From the NCBI RefSeq assembly GCF_964340395.1, contig NC_135550.1, positions 27,326,176 through 27,390,175 of the forward strand: 64,000 nucleotides of DNA, given 5' to 3'. Below the pieces are notes generated by a model. That model was not told the origin of the DNA, ran no database searches, and saw only the letters and a list, made by a program, of their open reading frames with translations. Numbering within the stretch: the stretch's first letter is position 1; each line of letters begins with the position of its first letter. The stretch is from Glandiceps talaboti. Taxonomy: Eukaryota; Hemichordata; Enteropneusta; Spengelidae. Position numbers and translations under genes: made by a program. Shown in pieces: positions 28,001 to 41,058 of the stretch.

Positions 28001-31000
28001 TCTGGCAAAAAATGACATAGGTAAATCCTGACATCAGCTGATAATTCTGAAATGAAAAGTGAAGAGAAAGAATTTATTGATGACCTTCTGTATGTTCTTG
28101 TGTCTGATTAGAGAGTGAAATGTAGACAATGTATTTGCATAACCTTCAAACTTTATTTCACATGTTTGAGACTTGCAAATAGTACTTGTGTCAAACTGAT
28201 AACCTCCTATATGTAATACAAACATTACAAGTATGGAAAATAACTGTACTGAAATCTGTGATAGTGGCATTGCATATAATACAATATCACCGTACTGAAA
28301 TCTGTGATAGTGGCATTGCATAAAATATGATAAATTGTATACCTCTGTTTTGCATGAAGTGGGTTAGTAGATCAGATGGAAGCTGTATACCAGCTTTCTT
28401 AGCTTTCATTCTATTGTGAACCATTTTCTTGAGTATTCCTCTGATGTGTATGATAGCATCACTGACTTCATCCCTGTATTTCCACTTCAGTGGGTTAAAC
28501 TAAAAAATATCGACGTGACATGTAAAATGCCTTAGAGGTATGTGAAAAGGTAAAGTTACATCCACACCATGACAGAAATGATGAGGACAACAGACAATAG
28601 AACATACAGATATACAATGTGGGTGGGAATTTCACTTTCTATAGCTGTCAGACTGACATAATAAGTTGTGTTGTACTAATGAACTTTTTAAATCCCATTT
28701 GATCCCTTATGACTGGTTCTCTTCATCTTAACACTGGGGTAAGTATGAGTAATGTAATAAAAACAACTAGGTGAAAGTATACACAACTTTGTGATAAACA
28801 TATGTTCTCTTTCTTACTGATGACATAAACAATAACAAACTTTTACAAAATCCAACACGTTTACTTCAATATTATTCAGAACAAGATCAATATGGAGAGA
28901 AACTGACAAATGTTTCCATAGATTTTGTAAAATGAGTAAATGTGAACATATTGTCATTAAAATATTACATCTGAATAGAGATACGTGTCAATGTCTTTAC
29001 CACACTATTCATTTCCAGAGACCAAATAACAGAAATCTACAAAGCTTTTCTAAAGTCTGTATCTCAATTTAAAAAAAGAACAAACAAATAAACTTGATCC
29101 ATACCTTGTCAAAAAGTTGGTCAAAGCTGTGGTTTACTGCTTGCATAATGAGGTTTGTACTTTTATACAAGTTTGCCTCCTTGTTGTCTTTGATATCGAT
29201 ATCTAAACTACACAGAACCTAGCAAATTAACGATTTATGATTATTTAAATATTTCTCTGCAGCAACTACATATTTCAACAACATTCAACAACTGTAAATA
29301 TACAACTATTAAAGCACGTATGATTCCATAAATTAGTCATGAAAGTAACCACATCCACACAAGTACTCCATCAATATCTTTTCTCTTTCAAGTTGAAAAC
29401 CAAGATTTTTTAGTTGTCACAGGTTTCATATAGAGCCCTTTTTGGTAACAACATATGCCAAAAGCTACATATTGCACATGGTTATGAAATATGAGTTGGC
29501 GAGTACGAGAAGCAAATAGTTAAGGTGATGATTTTCATCAAAACTCCTAAATTGCTGTCACCATCAGCAATATCAGAAACAAAGGAATTTTACATTTACA
29601 ATTCTCAAAATCTGACATAAAATGTAAAAATACACAGCTACATAGATTTTCCTACCTTAGCAAGAATGGCCATAGAGTATACACAAAATTCATCAAACAT
29701 TTTGACTGTCGTTGTCCCATTGGCCACAGCTTTCAACCTATTGATTATCAAATCTGCTCCATCATTCAGTTTGTCAAAAACAGTCAATAAATATCTGTAA
29801 ATTACAAAAATGCAGGCTTCCATGAGTGTACAAGCTTTCATACGGCAATGGTTTGGGTGATTTCAGCTACCTTGAATTTCAAACCTGTTAGTTGCCAAGG
29901 CACTTTCTTCCTCTTTTAAATGATTATTAAATCATCATTGCTCAATATTGATCTATTCAAAATCATAAAGTCATGAAAAATATAGGTTTGTCATTTACCA
30001 AATAATCACTTCTTGCAACAAGACATGTAACAACATGTGAAAAATGACATAGTATATAAATATTTATAAACACCAAATATTCACAGTAAAATGTTTAAAA
30101 TTAGCGAATGACCCAACAGCTCTTCAAATCAACAAGTATATATTTTTCTACACTATACAGTGAATTTCATTCCTGAAATTGTTACCATCAGATGTACAAC
30201 TTTTGAGACATCATGATTTATCCATACCTAAGGTGAAGGACATCGGTTCACCTACATTAGTTTTGAATTACCTTTCCTGAAATGCAGGACTGATACAATC
30301 CCTTCTTTGCTTCCACAGATCCTGGTCTACTTCAGTCATTAAACTTTTCCCCATGAAACGTTCTTCACAAAATGTTGACAACTCCAAGTAAGTTTTAGCT
30401 TTGGGAAGGTTTCCAGATACCAACATATCCTGTTGAGAATGGAAATTACAGTTTGAATGATAGTTGGATCCTATTCACTGTTATTTGAAAACTATTCTAG
30501 TTGTAGCTACTAACATATAATGATTTCCTGCAAAGAACTGTTGCTCAACTACTGTTATATTCTTTTCTACACTTCAGGGTTTTTTTTTACCAGAATTTGA
30601 TAATAAAACCCACTCAACATAACACAAATGGTATAAAGACATTAATACATCTAAAATTTATAAAAAATTTCCTTAAAGAATTTCCCTAGAGAATCATCTG
30701 AAGTAAGGTTATGACAAAGTTATTTGTTTCCATTTTCAATTTCTGAATGACTCAAGTACTATTTTACTATAGGTTTGTTCTGTCATGTTACTTATGCTTA
30801 CATGTGTATGTTACAGTATATGTATGTGAATGTGTGTGTGTGTATGTGTCAGATCTGTCTGTCTGTTTGTATGTATGTATGTATGTATGTATGTATGTAT
30901 GTATGTATGTATGTGTGTATGTATGTGTGTGTATGTGTGTATGTATGTATGTATGTATGTATGTATGTATGTATGTATGTGTGTGTGTGCATGCGTGCGT

Positions 31001-31083
31001 GCGTGTGTGTGTGCGTGTATGTATGTATGTATGTATGTATGTATGTATGTATTTATGTGTGTATGTATGTATGTATGTATGTA

Positions 31084-31145
<62 letters not shown>

Positions 31146-32818
31146 TTACCTTCAGTGCATCAGGATCAAGGACAACTACAGTTACTCTATGAAGGATAAA
31201 AAACTTGAATATAGTTCCATACTTAGCAGCCCTACAGAAAGATCAATTTCAAATTTCACCTCATAACATAACATAACATAACATAACATAACATAACATG
31301 TACATGTATTTCAATGTAACCACTTACAGAATTCAGCTAGCCAATAAATTCAGTTCATGATCTTGGAATAAGTTTGTGTGTTGCTCTGCAAACATTTATC
31401 ACAACCATTCTACACCTGGATATCTAATAATAGTACTAAAACAAAAGGTATACTGACGTGGGTTGTTTTCTCATATATATATATTAACAAACACATTGTT
31501 TTAAACATAACTAGGGTCTTTCAAAAGTATCAACCATCTGGTACTAACTAAATGGCAACACTCTAAGACTCAGTATATGTGTTAGTTGTACTTTTTAGCT
31601 GCATTTTTTTCCTGTTTGGATGTTTTGTGTCATTGTCATCATTATTCTGTAGGAACAAGATAATAGTTATACAAAGAATTCATACAACAGTGATAAAATG
31701 TATAAATCAATGTTTTTGTAAGAGTCAACAAATAGTTGTATTATAACTACAATGTGATATATATCATTATGTATTGAATTCTATCATGTACAAATTCATA
31801 CTTAAACCTACCAAGCCACTATAATGTTCCAGTGCAGTGTCTGTTTGTCATCACGAGCTCTCTTCAGTTGAAACAAATTACCCCATACAAAGCTACAAAT
31901 CAAACAATTTTAGTCTGTCAACTTAAAGTATCTCAGAAATACAATGAGTAGTTGTACTTAGTCACACAGCATTATTCTAAGGCTCGTATATAATAGTATA
32001 TAATGAAACTATCGTCAGTCATTACTTATACATAACATTTGGACAAATAATCATTCATCCTTCAAAACGGAAACATGGAAAAACTAATGTAGAATGTGCG
32101 ATACAAGTTTACACCATTAGCTTGGTGGAAGCCGGGGGTGGAAGACGTCTTCACATGTACACAATGTCATGGTAAGTATCTTTCACATTTTAAAAAATGT
32201 ACTAGGGATAAGCCAGCAGGTCTGTAGTATATAATACAGCTATAGGCAATTTTTGTTATATTCGTATATATTGATACAAGACTGGGATGGTCAAAAGTGT
32301 ATAGCAGCTTGGATCTCCTACATTATGAATAATAAGTAATGTAAACAGTAGGTCAACATGCCAAGTACTACTCGGTTTTAATACTCGTATTACTGCAAAC
32401 GTATCTGTGTTGTTGTTTTTCGTCGGGGGGGGGGGGGGACCTCATTGCCGTAGATTTTGGTGCAACCACCAAGTCGGTTGTTCGCTAAACCAGCGATTTC
32501 TCCATTCTAAACGTAACAGACATTTACTGCTATGCTATCTATAGGTCACATTTTATTTCCACAAATATTTAACGTTATACAAATATACATGAATAAGTAC
32601 GGCCGTACAGTGTATTTATACTGGTAGCCATCTAAAGATTACCTATGGCCCAGTTTTACACATAACAAATAATCAGTTTATTCGTACCTGCCTCTCCGTG
32701 GTCCTGGTATATGGTCATATTTCCAGTGTTGATAAAATGTGTATAAGCTATACGAAATGATACCTATTACCATTATACACCAGATAATACCTCCGATGAT
32801 AAACACCGGGTCCAACAT
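25070..32818 (-). CDS. CYP46A1: Cytochrome P450, CYP46A1-like (cholesterol 24-hydroxylase family), 14 exons, complete
   Basis: Exons (minus): 32818-32688, 31892-31812, 31231-31150, 30429-30272, 29794-29656, 29218-29105, 28499-28343, 27908-27864, 27578-27506, 27075-26991, 26415-26305, 26113-26022, 25500-25434, 25222-25070. They join in phase to 1,488 nt, 495 aa, the usual P450 length. An N-terminal membrane anchor (residues 5-27) is followed by the proline hinge 'HIPGPRRG', a helix-C motif (WKQRR), I-helix AGFETT, K-helix ETLR, the PERF-equivalent FDPDRF and the heme loop FGLGQRACVG with the ligand Cys. It lies in the ER membrane and oxidises a lipophilic substrate. The order of motifs and phrases such as 'WAAKYG', 'LDRLQYL' and 'KNPLTFDPDRF' resemble vertebrate CYP46A1 most; a related invertebrate sterol P450 is possible. 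Intron 3 holds a large microsatellite that reaches the exon-3 donor. Confidence 0.92.
27385..27467 (+). repeat. 27-bp tandem repeat, three copies
   Basis: The unit 'catgcaccaagtcagtagag' plus 'taatata' occurs three times almost without change within a P450 intron. Confidence 0.85.
28243..28322 (+). repeat. 45-bp tandem duplication
   Basis: The phrase 'gtactgaaatctgtgatag' followed by 'tggcattgcata' occurs at 28247 and 28292 in the intron between P450 exons 7 and 8. Confidence 0.85.
30862..31144 (+). repeat. (GTAT)n/(GT)n compound microsatellite in a P450 intron
   Basis: About 280 bp of (GTAT)n with (GT)n and (GCGT)n blocks. On the minus strand the (AC)n end lies only about five bases beyond the donor of P450 exon 3 (exon end 31150), so the repeat starts inside the donor neighbourhood. 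Confidence 0.95.
31261..31301 (+). repeat. (ATAAC)n microsatellite
   Basis: Seven to eight units of 'ataac' in P450 intron 2, about 30 bp before the acceptor of exon 3 in the minus direction. Confidence 0.9.
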
Positions 32819-35110
32819 CTTGTCCGATCTCTGGCCGCGTGGGGCGGTCTGGGTCAAGGGCCACAGGCAAATGACCCCTCAACTTCTCACTAACTAATAA
32901 GAACGCTGTTCTTATGAACGCGCGTGATATTATAGCAATATATAAGTTTGTCGGGTGGCCTGGGGGTGGTGATATTTTTGTTTTTTAGATTTTTATCGTT
33001 CTGAGGTTTGCATCAAAACTAAAGTTAGCTGACGTTAGTTTTAAGTGCAAACCCAGGAATGATAAACATTCTCAGAAAAACATCAAAATCAAAATCTAGT
33101 GTATTGCGGGTTTTAGGTACATTTTGTAAATCAGAAATGGGGTCACCAGTCACTTGTGCGCGGAGGATCAGTTCTGTGTGAATTACACTACCGAATTTGT
33201 TACAGGCACTGAAGTCATGCTTTTACGTAGCGCTGTGGTGGTGTGGTGTTAATGTATATGACTTTCTGTAGTGGGGTTTTATACATCGCTGCGTAGGATA
33301 TCATCATACCACATACATCACAAACAACACACAGTTTGTAAACGTTAAATAAAATATATTTGAACGGTGGGTTGAAGAATTGTTTTGAATCAACAGGTGG
33401 TTTTGGGAAAGACCAATTGTGAACATATCATAATTTTCTGAAACCCCAATTTTTAATATCATTATAAATTTTACAAAACAATATAATTATAATATAAATA
33501 TATATTGAAATAACCACACCCATCATGGAAAGTAAGTTACTTTGATTTTGATTTCAATGAGATGCAAATACACACAAACCTTCATGTAAACATCGAAATG
33601 TAATACAAACAAGGTTTGCCAGCTTGGTAAACTTTTCAAAAGTTTCATTCCGATGTCCTAAAAACATGTACAGAATTTATTCTATCGGCCCTCTCCTGCA
33701 GTCGGGGCTAAGTATTCACATGACAAGTCAAATATCAAATCTCTACAGTGAAGGTTATTTGAAATCTGCTGTGTATGAAGTTAACTTCTGAACAGATATT
33801 GAGGAAACCAACCTGTAAAACTAGTACATGTATATGAATATGCAATAGCAGCCATACCAAAATTATTCCATTGCACGTTACAAATATTACAATGGACCCT
33901 ATTGTCAGTCTAGGAGGGGGCCAACAGAATTCTGACAGCTCTGACTTTATAGATAGAGGCCTAGATATACATAATCAATGCTCCCAAATAGTGTTTTGTG
34001 TTATCAACAGTGTGTATGTTAGCTTTATACAGCTTTATAATGCGACTCTGACTAAAATTTGTCTATGTTGGAGTGAATAGACCATAATTTCACAACATAG
34101 TGAACCTGAGAAATCCCATGAAATAGTTCCCTGCCATTTCACCACAGATAAAATTTACATCGTTTATTGCAAATATCAAAGACCAGTGATGTCACCATAC
34201 AAAAGAACCCAGTGAATTTTGTCGCAGAAATAAGGTAAGTGGGTTGTTTTTAAACTTATATTTTGATATATTTGTATTATTTTTCTCCAATGGTCAGATT
34301 AATTTATATATTCGTTTTTATATACATAACGCCAGGCCCTCAAGGTACAACATACATGAGGCTCAAAACGAGTGATAAAAACATAAAAGATGAAATATAC
34401 AAAAAGATCCTTCTTGGACCAAAATTCAAAACACCTTACTATGACAACCAACTAATTTGTTTGAACAGTTATTTCAAAAGCGTACTTGAACTTCATAAAA
34501 ATATAACTTTTTTTTCAATATTCGGCATATAATACAAATTCAATAAAGACAAAAATGTTGACCATTTGATAATAATGTCAATTCAAAGTGTAAATGCATC
34601 AGCACCATAGAGAGTGTTCAGGGTGAATCCCGTTTACAATCAGATGCATTGTTCCAGGTTGAAACGCGGTATTCAAAAAGGACCGTAAACGGGAGAAATT
34701 CTAACCTATGTGGTGCATGTTCACAGCCTAACTTTTTAAAGTCAAATGCTAGTAGTCTGCTAGTCCAGGATCTTCCGTACAGGATCAAGTACAGGTTATG
34801 TACTTGTCCAAGACGATTTCTCCTTTGTCCTTCATTCATTTTGGCCCTATTCACTCAAAATTTCAATAAAAGTCAACCTGTGCGCATGCATGGTGTGATG
34901 GTTGTGATGTAGTGCCATGCAGTCTATCAAAACTTCCAGTGCAATCGTTAGAGTCTGATTAATAGATATGGACAATCTAACCATAAACCGCTGTATTCCG
35001 AAAAACACACGGTGGGATGCATAAACAACGCACTCAAGACGGACCGAGAAGAGAGACCACGAACTATCAGACCTTATCACATACTAGTACTATTTTGTCA
35101 AGTTAGATAA
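32819..35110. other. Interval between P450 start and the coiled-coil gene 3' end
   Basis: Both flanking genes are on the minus strand, so this holds the P450 promoter and the 3' end of the next gene. No TATA box could be fixed. Frames at 33871-34080, 34263-34532 and 34649-34912 lack recognised domains. Confidence 0.45.
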
Positions 35111-35114
35111 ACAA

Positions 35115-38100
35115 CTAACACAACATTTCAAATAATCTGACGATCTTAGCAAGTGCTTTATCGTTCTGTTCACATTCATAAAGTCCGGCTTTTTCAAAGA
35201 AGAACATATCAACCACTAGGCAAATATTGTCTCGTTTGCCAATGACACCTTCGCTCTGTGGGTCTACTCTCGTCGGTTGGTAAGGCACGTGGTGCATCAC
35301 GATGAGGACGACTTCTGCATCGTCTGTCAAGAGAAGTAAAGAGACATGCAAATTAGTGAGAGTCGAGTACTCTACTTCACGTTCATGGTCAAGAGTAAAG
35401 TCAACAATTTCAAAAGTTTACATTGTAAAAACACCTGGAAGAATAACTATTACATTGATGGCACAGGCAATTGGTGATGATTTTAACCAAGGAAATATCC
35501 CCTCAATATCATTCCTATCAAAATATCTTGTGCATCCGTAAGTCGAATTACATGTATTTCGTATGTTAATTTGCTGGTATGCATGATGCAGGCAGTGCGT
35601 TTTGGCTGAACTTGAATATTCATTAAGCACCTTAAATTTGTTTAAATGAATAATAATATTGCAAAATCATTTTTTTCTGCCATTCGAAAATTTGTCTTCC
35701 AAAAAACTTACCGCTTATTCCTTGCAGTGCGTTGTCGACATCAGCTCCCACTCTGGAAGCTTTGAGACAGAACACAAGACATAACTTTCCCATCATGTGA
35801 TGAGTTTTTGTCCAGTCTTCAAGGTCTAAATCAAAATGTCTGGACCGAAGATTGAATCTAACTCGCTCTATAAGGATTTCATCACAGTGGTGTAACACAC
35901 CAGACACTTTTACGACAGCAGGAACTGTAATAGAGAAACCAGAACATAATATTACCAACAAGATATTACTGGACGCAAGTGTTATTACTATAGATAAAGT
36001 AACTTGATGCATGGGTCAAGATCTCTACAGTGTGATGCGGGTAATGAGTACCTCGCTTATAACAATGGCAATGTCATATGTTCAGCGATAGATGAGGCTT
36101 TTCCATTGTTATCGGATACAAATCAGTCTCTAACGCAATTGTCACTGGGAGCTTCTTAGCTCTGTGCCGAATCTTTGAAAGAGAGTTGGCAAATGATTTT
36201 AAATGAATTTTAACGATATAAAACTTCAAAAAGATAAAACCGACAGGCAACTTCAAAAACGATACAGCAAAGAGGTAAATCCTATGACCCATTTCAACTA
36301 ACCTGTTCGGATTGCATTGGACCGACCATTTGCAGTACCTCCATAGCTCCTCGGTGACGGATACTGGTTCTCAGACGTTGGGTAGCCTGAGTCTGTGTCC
36401 TCGTCATCAAGAACTTCGATCTCATCTGTACACGTACTCACAGCAGGCGATGAATAAGACGATCGACTTGATCCTCTGGAATGGAGTCCTTTACTGGAAA
36501 CAGGGGGAGGGTGGTGATGACCGTTAACTTGAGAAAATCCATTCTGAGCACTGTGAGGCAAACCTCCCTGCGAGTCTTTCATGTTCCTTGCCTGGTGATC
36601 AAGCGCCACCTGTAGTTGTTCCTTGGCATATTTGAGTTGGTCGTTCACTATTTTCATTCGTGAGTTTTCAGCCTTCAAATCTTTGATCTCCTTGGTGAGT
36701 GCTTCCACTACAGTACTACTAGTGGAGCTCGTTGCATCGATGTTGACACCGTTTTCTTTAATCTTGTCTTTCTTTAAAAACTCTTGCATAGTCCTGTTAT
36801 CTTTAAGATCTTTAATTTCTTTTCTAAGTTCTAAGTTCTCCGTTTTGAGAACTTCAACTCGGGAACTTTGATTTTTCAGTATGCTATTTTCTTCCACCAA
36901 TCGATGGATAACCGTTTTCTGCAACGCTACCAGTTCATCGATATTTTGATGTTCTTGGTTCTGGAAAAAAAACAAGCACCCATCGTTACTGCTTGTGTTT
37001 AAATGGAGGCATACATTGAATTCTAAATAACATACAATTCACAGCCATGCATACGAACAATCTAACATTTAAATATATTTAAATCACTTGTGTTACATAA
37101 CATCCCTACAAATTGACATGAATGACAATTACAAAATGTAATATACTAGTAATTAAGTAATTGACATTACATTATGCATGCGCAACCCATTCTGTCACAG
37201 TATAATGTACTGCCACATAGAAGTGATACATTAAGAATCTAATTGTCATAAGCATTTGATAAACCCAATTATATAATTAGTATTATGTAATTATTAAAAT
37301 TTAATATAACATTACAAACAACAAGTAAAGCCTCCTGCATATGTTCCCTCTATTTGGTGATAAGTCTTTAATTTCAAATTCTCCTTTTATTGAGTGAGGG
37401 GTTACAAACTAACAAGAATACATACAACCTTTCAAAAATATGGTAATTTTCATACATCATATTCTGACTGAAGATATCCCAGTGCGCATGTTACATGATC
37501 AACAAATGTAAAATTGGTCCTTAATGGACTGGTTTTACACCTAACCTTAATTTTCAAAAAACAATTGAAATCATGCTAAAACATTGTATCTTTGATTCAT
37601 CTCAAAAATCGGGAATAATGAACATGGTCGTATATGTGATAGTTTTCACATTTATAGAAAATATGATGCATAAGCTTATATCATGATAGACTATTATGAT
37701 GTCATAGAGTAAGTATGGTTGGACATGAAAGGCTCATGATAAACTCCATAAGGACGATGTAAAAAATAGTTAAACCATTTGTTAACCACGAGTACACTTG
37801 TTAACCACGAGTACATTTGCAACAACCTTAAAAGATAGGCCCGTTGTTTATGGGTAATTGCATCGATCTAGATATGAAATTTAACATCTTTTTTGTTACA
37901 GTTTACAGTTGTTACAGAAAATGTTTTCTTCTCCTGACAAATATTGTAATCGTTATTGTGGCATAAGTCCTGCTTTGTTTCCTAAATGCCCATATTGTAC
38001 ACGTATCTGTTTCAATGTTCGATCGAAGCTACTAATTCAACAATTTAATAGCCAAGATGTTTTGAATATCGATAAACAAAAAGATTTACAGTTGAAAACT

Positions 38101-41058
38101 TGACTGGGATTACAATATTGGATTGGGTGTTACCGTGAGATACACTAAAATAACAATGTGTTAGATTGTGTATCGTCTCATTCACCTGTCTAATAATCAA
38201 TACGTCTGTCGGTAAGACAAGCTATCAAGTGAGTTGTAGTTTGTATTGTACAGGTCTCGGACTACCAAACAATTAGTGGTTTGAGTACAGGTGTATGATA
38301 CAGTACGTACTTTACTGTACCCTTGAATTGCCGATGAACTCGTCATACATATTAACTTGTACTTTATTAATGTTTCAAAGGACTGGGTTAATTTCCATAA
38401 CTTGTATTTGACTTTTTGCTGGTTTGTTTGTTTGTTTGTCTGTTTGTTTGTTTACAAGTTTGACATTGATCTATGTATAATATTTAAATGTCGACATCTT
38501 TCAATAGTTTTACAGTACAATAGAAGTTATGTTGTGTTAACGATTATTTACATAGTCAATGTACTTTTCTTGAACTCATTTCCAACGTCATTTAGATGTT
38601 CTTAATATTTTTTCCTGCGGAGAGCATCGTTTCTACAAATATCCACAGACACCTTCACAGTTCAATTCAAAATAAATTGCCATTCAATACTGTTATGTAT
38701 AATGCGATTAGATTTATAATGGTTTGTTCATAAATAGTGTGTGTTCGTTGTCCGACCGTCTTAGAAAAGGTTCCCGTGATTTTATACAATCATGAATTAT
38801 ACATCTTACTGATTGGTGCAAAGGATGGTCTCAGGTCGTCGCACTTTCAGACGGTAGCCATTTTATTGCACCATTAAACAAATACGGGGGGAGGGGGTAG
38901 CCCAACTGCTAAGTAGTACAAGTGAACAAATTTGTCATTACGAGACGGAATGCAAACTATTTAAAAACTGCCCACCTGCTGAGTATACGGGCGGAAAATA
39001 ACACACTTAGGAATGGTGTAGTTTACAGTTTTCAACAAGTGACAGTTTTAAAAATGGCTGCTACGAAAAAGTTAATTTTTGGTTGCCTTCGGCCATTCGT
39101 CACGGTTTCTAAACAGAAGGTCTCTTGTCAGTCATTACAATACAGCAAACATACTATATCCCACTCTTTGCATTCCGTACTTTGTTAGCCCACGCAGTCA
39201 CTTCTATGGAACCTGTACTAGCACAAAGACTGTTACAATAGACTCAGTGTCACTTGAGAGAAGGTGGGAACACACAATGCATTATTGTGGACATGTCGTC
39301 AACCAACAAGTCATAAATTACAACTAGGAGTGTCTCCTTTTTTATTACGCCAAGCAATGTCGAATGAAAAATGCCTACGTAGTAGTTAGTCACTGAGTTA
39401 TGTCGGATACTAAATCAATAGCCGTTTGAAGGTTGTATAGGAGTGGTTTCATGAGTAGGAGGATACAGCTAGCGAGTGAGAGTGCGTACATAGACGTTTC
39501 TCACAGGAAACTAGTTTGAACAAAACGACATATCAAGAGTCTCCCTGTATCAAAAGTATCATTGCACTGCAGAATCTGAGAGTATAAGATGTACCACTAG
39601 CAAATCTGTAAAGTCTGTCAGTTTCCATTACTTTATAATCCAAATGCGTAAACACTAAGTTGGTTGGTTTGTCAGGTGTACAACGTAACAACACAAAACA
39701 CATAAGGTTACAGTATGGATAAAAATATAGTGAACTGAAAAAGATGATAACGAATTATCTCTACCCACATTTGAAAACTGCTAAAAGAAATCAGCCCGTC
39801 GCAAGTTGAGAACAAACATAATACTCTTTTGAAACATTGTATTTAATCAATAAAATTAATATATGGCTTCATCTGACCCATAAGGTCATACCTTGCATTC
39901 CGATAATGATTCAGGGTATGTTTATATGGTGAAAACTGTGTCAACTTCAAATGTTACTAGTAACTGATGGTGTAACCGTGACATCAACCCCTTCATATGG
40001 TCAATACCCATTCGCTAACCTGTATTCATTGTATACAAATGATGCAAAATTGCTCAATGTTGTACACATGGGGCATACTCAAGTTTTGTGTATGTGTATA
40101 CGAAGACGCAACACGTACGAAAGATACAAATTTAACTACACGACTTCCGAATTCTACAAATATGTGATGTGTTCGATTGAGCTAACCATGCACAACGATG
40201 CAGTGAATATCGGACCATCAACAGGTGGTCCCTGTCATGTCAAACTTGCAACGAGTCGATGGTCAAATTACTAGCTTGCTAATGACAATTTAAAAACCAA
40301 ACAAGGTACGCCAACTTTCTTCCGAGTCTTTCACGATGTGGATGTCACTTTTGTAGCCAGCTATTACCAGCAGTGTGACATATGGCTACTGACAAGAGAC
40401 TCTGTGACTGATGGGTATAAGTCACAGCTGGGTTAGGTTACAGTATAGATGTCCATTGCATTGTATCTATGGTTTCTGGACTGCTTCGAAATTTACAAGA
40501 TTTATTTTCCATTTCATCACCAAATTAAGGTAGTATACGCAAACATACGTGACGTAACAGGTGTAGCAAACAAGGCAACCAGATGACCTGATTGTCTGAC
40601 CCATTCCATTATGTTTTAGCATTTACGATTAGCAACGCCATGTCAGACATCATAAACTGTTGATGACTAAACTGTTTCGTTGGACACAGTTAGATGCTAA
40701 ATAGGATATTCTTTACCTGGCCAATATTTACATAAATCAAACTTCCATTTTATCTATGACGTCGAACTTCAAAAGTGGGAGTGATACTTACATCTAAGCG
40801 ATCTAGGAGTGTCGGTATATCACGTTTATCCGCTATCACTTTGTCGTTTGGGTTCTCGTCTGGTGGCTCCGAGTAGGTCGGCTGAGTCCGAAAATTATAT
40901 TTTTTCTTTGACCTTGATAGGCCTAACCAGCTACTTCGCTTTCCATCTTGACTATTATTCGCCGCCATCTTGCGTGAAAGTCCCTCCTGCTTTCTGTTGC
41001 CACAACTTGGAGGACGCTTTTCCTGAGGGTCGCGATTCTTTTCTAACGTGAGAGACAT
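35115..41058 (-). CDS. Coiled-coil protein with unrecognised alpha/beta C-terminal domain, 4 exons, complete
   Basis: Exons (minus) 41058-40792, 36960-36303, 35924-35712 and 35323-35115 join in phase to 1,347 nt, 448 aa. Residues 1-89 are basic and Lys/Arg/Ser-rich with no signal peptide. Residues about 93-215 are a strong coiled coil (heptads through LVALQKTVIHRLVEENSILK and ENLELRKEIKDL). Residues 225-308 are Ser/Pro-rich and acidic (EIEVLDDEDTDSGYPTSE). The last 135 residues look like an alternating strand/helix domain: GKLCLVFCLKASRVGADVDN, then EVVLIVMHH, then NICLVVDMFFFE and a final helix. I do not recognise this domain; a Rossmann-like or flavodoxin/TIR-like three-layer fold is one reading of the strand pattern. 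The protein is probably cytosolic and oligomeric. Exons 1 and 2 are separated by a 3.8-kb intron that holds no other recognised gene. Confidence 0.8.
39055..39188 (+). other. Small ORF resembling a mitochondrial presequence, opposite strand in intron
   Basis: An ATG in good context (aaaATGG) opens MAATKKLIFGCLRPFVTVSK, rich in Lys/Arg/Ser with few acids, like a mitochondrial targeting peptide. An inverted CCAAT box ('tgattggtgc') lies about 240 bp upstream. The frame stops after 44 codons and no convincing donor was found, so it may be a remnant or chance. It is antisense to the first intron of the coiled-coil gene. Confidence 0.2.

Noticed and set aside
34618-35080. Overlapping frames on both strands between the P450 and coiled-coil genes
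   Set aside because: Mutually overlapping opposite-strand frames of 77-87 codons with no domain; expected by chance in open AT/GC-mixed sequence.
39951-40274. 107-codon plus-strand frame in an intron of the coiled-coil gene
   Set aside because: No recognised domain, no splice sites with matching phase, and composition like the surrounding intron.
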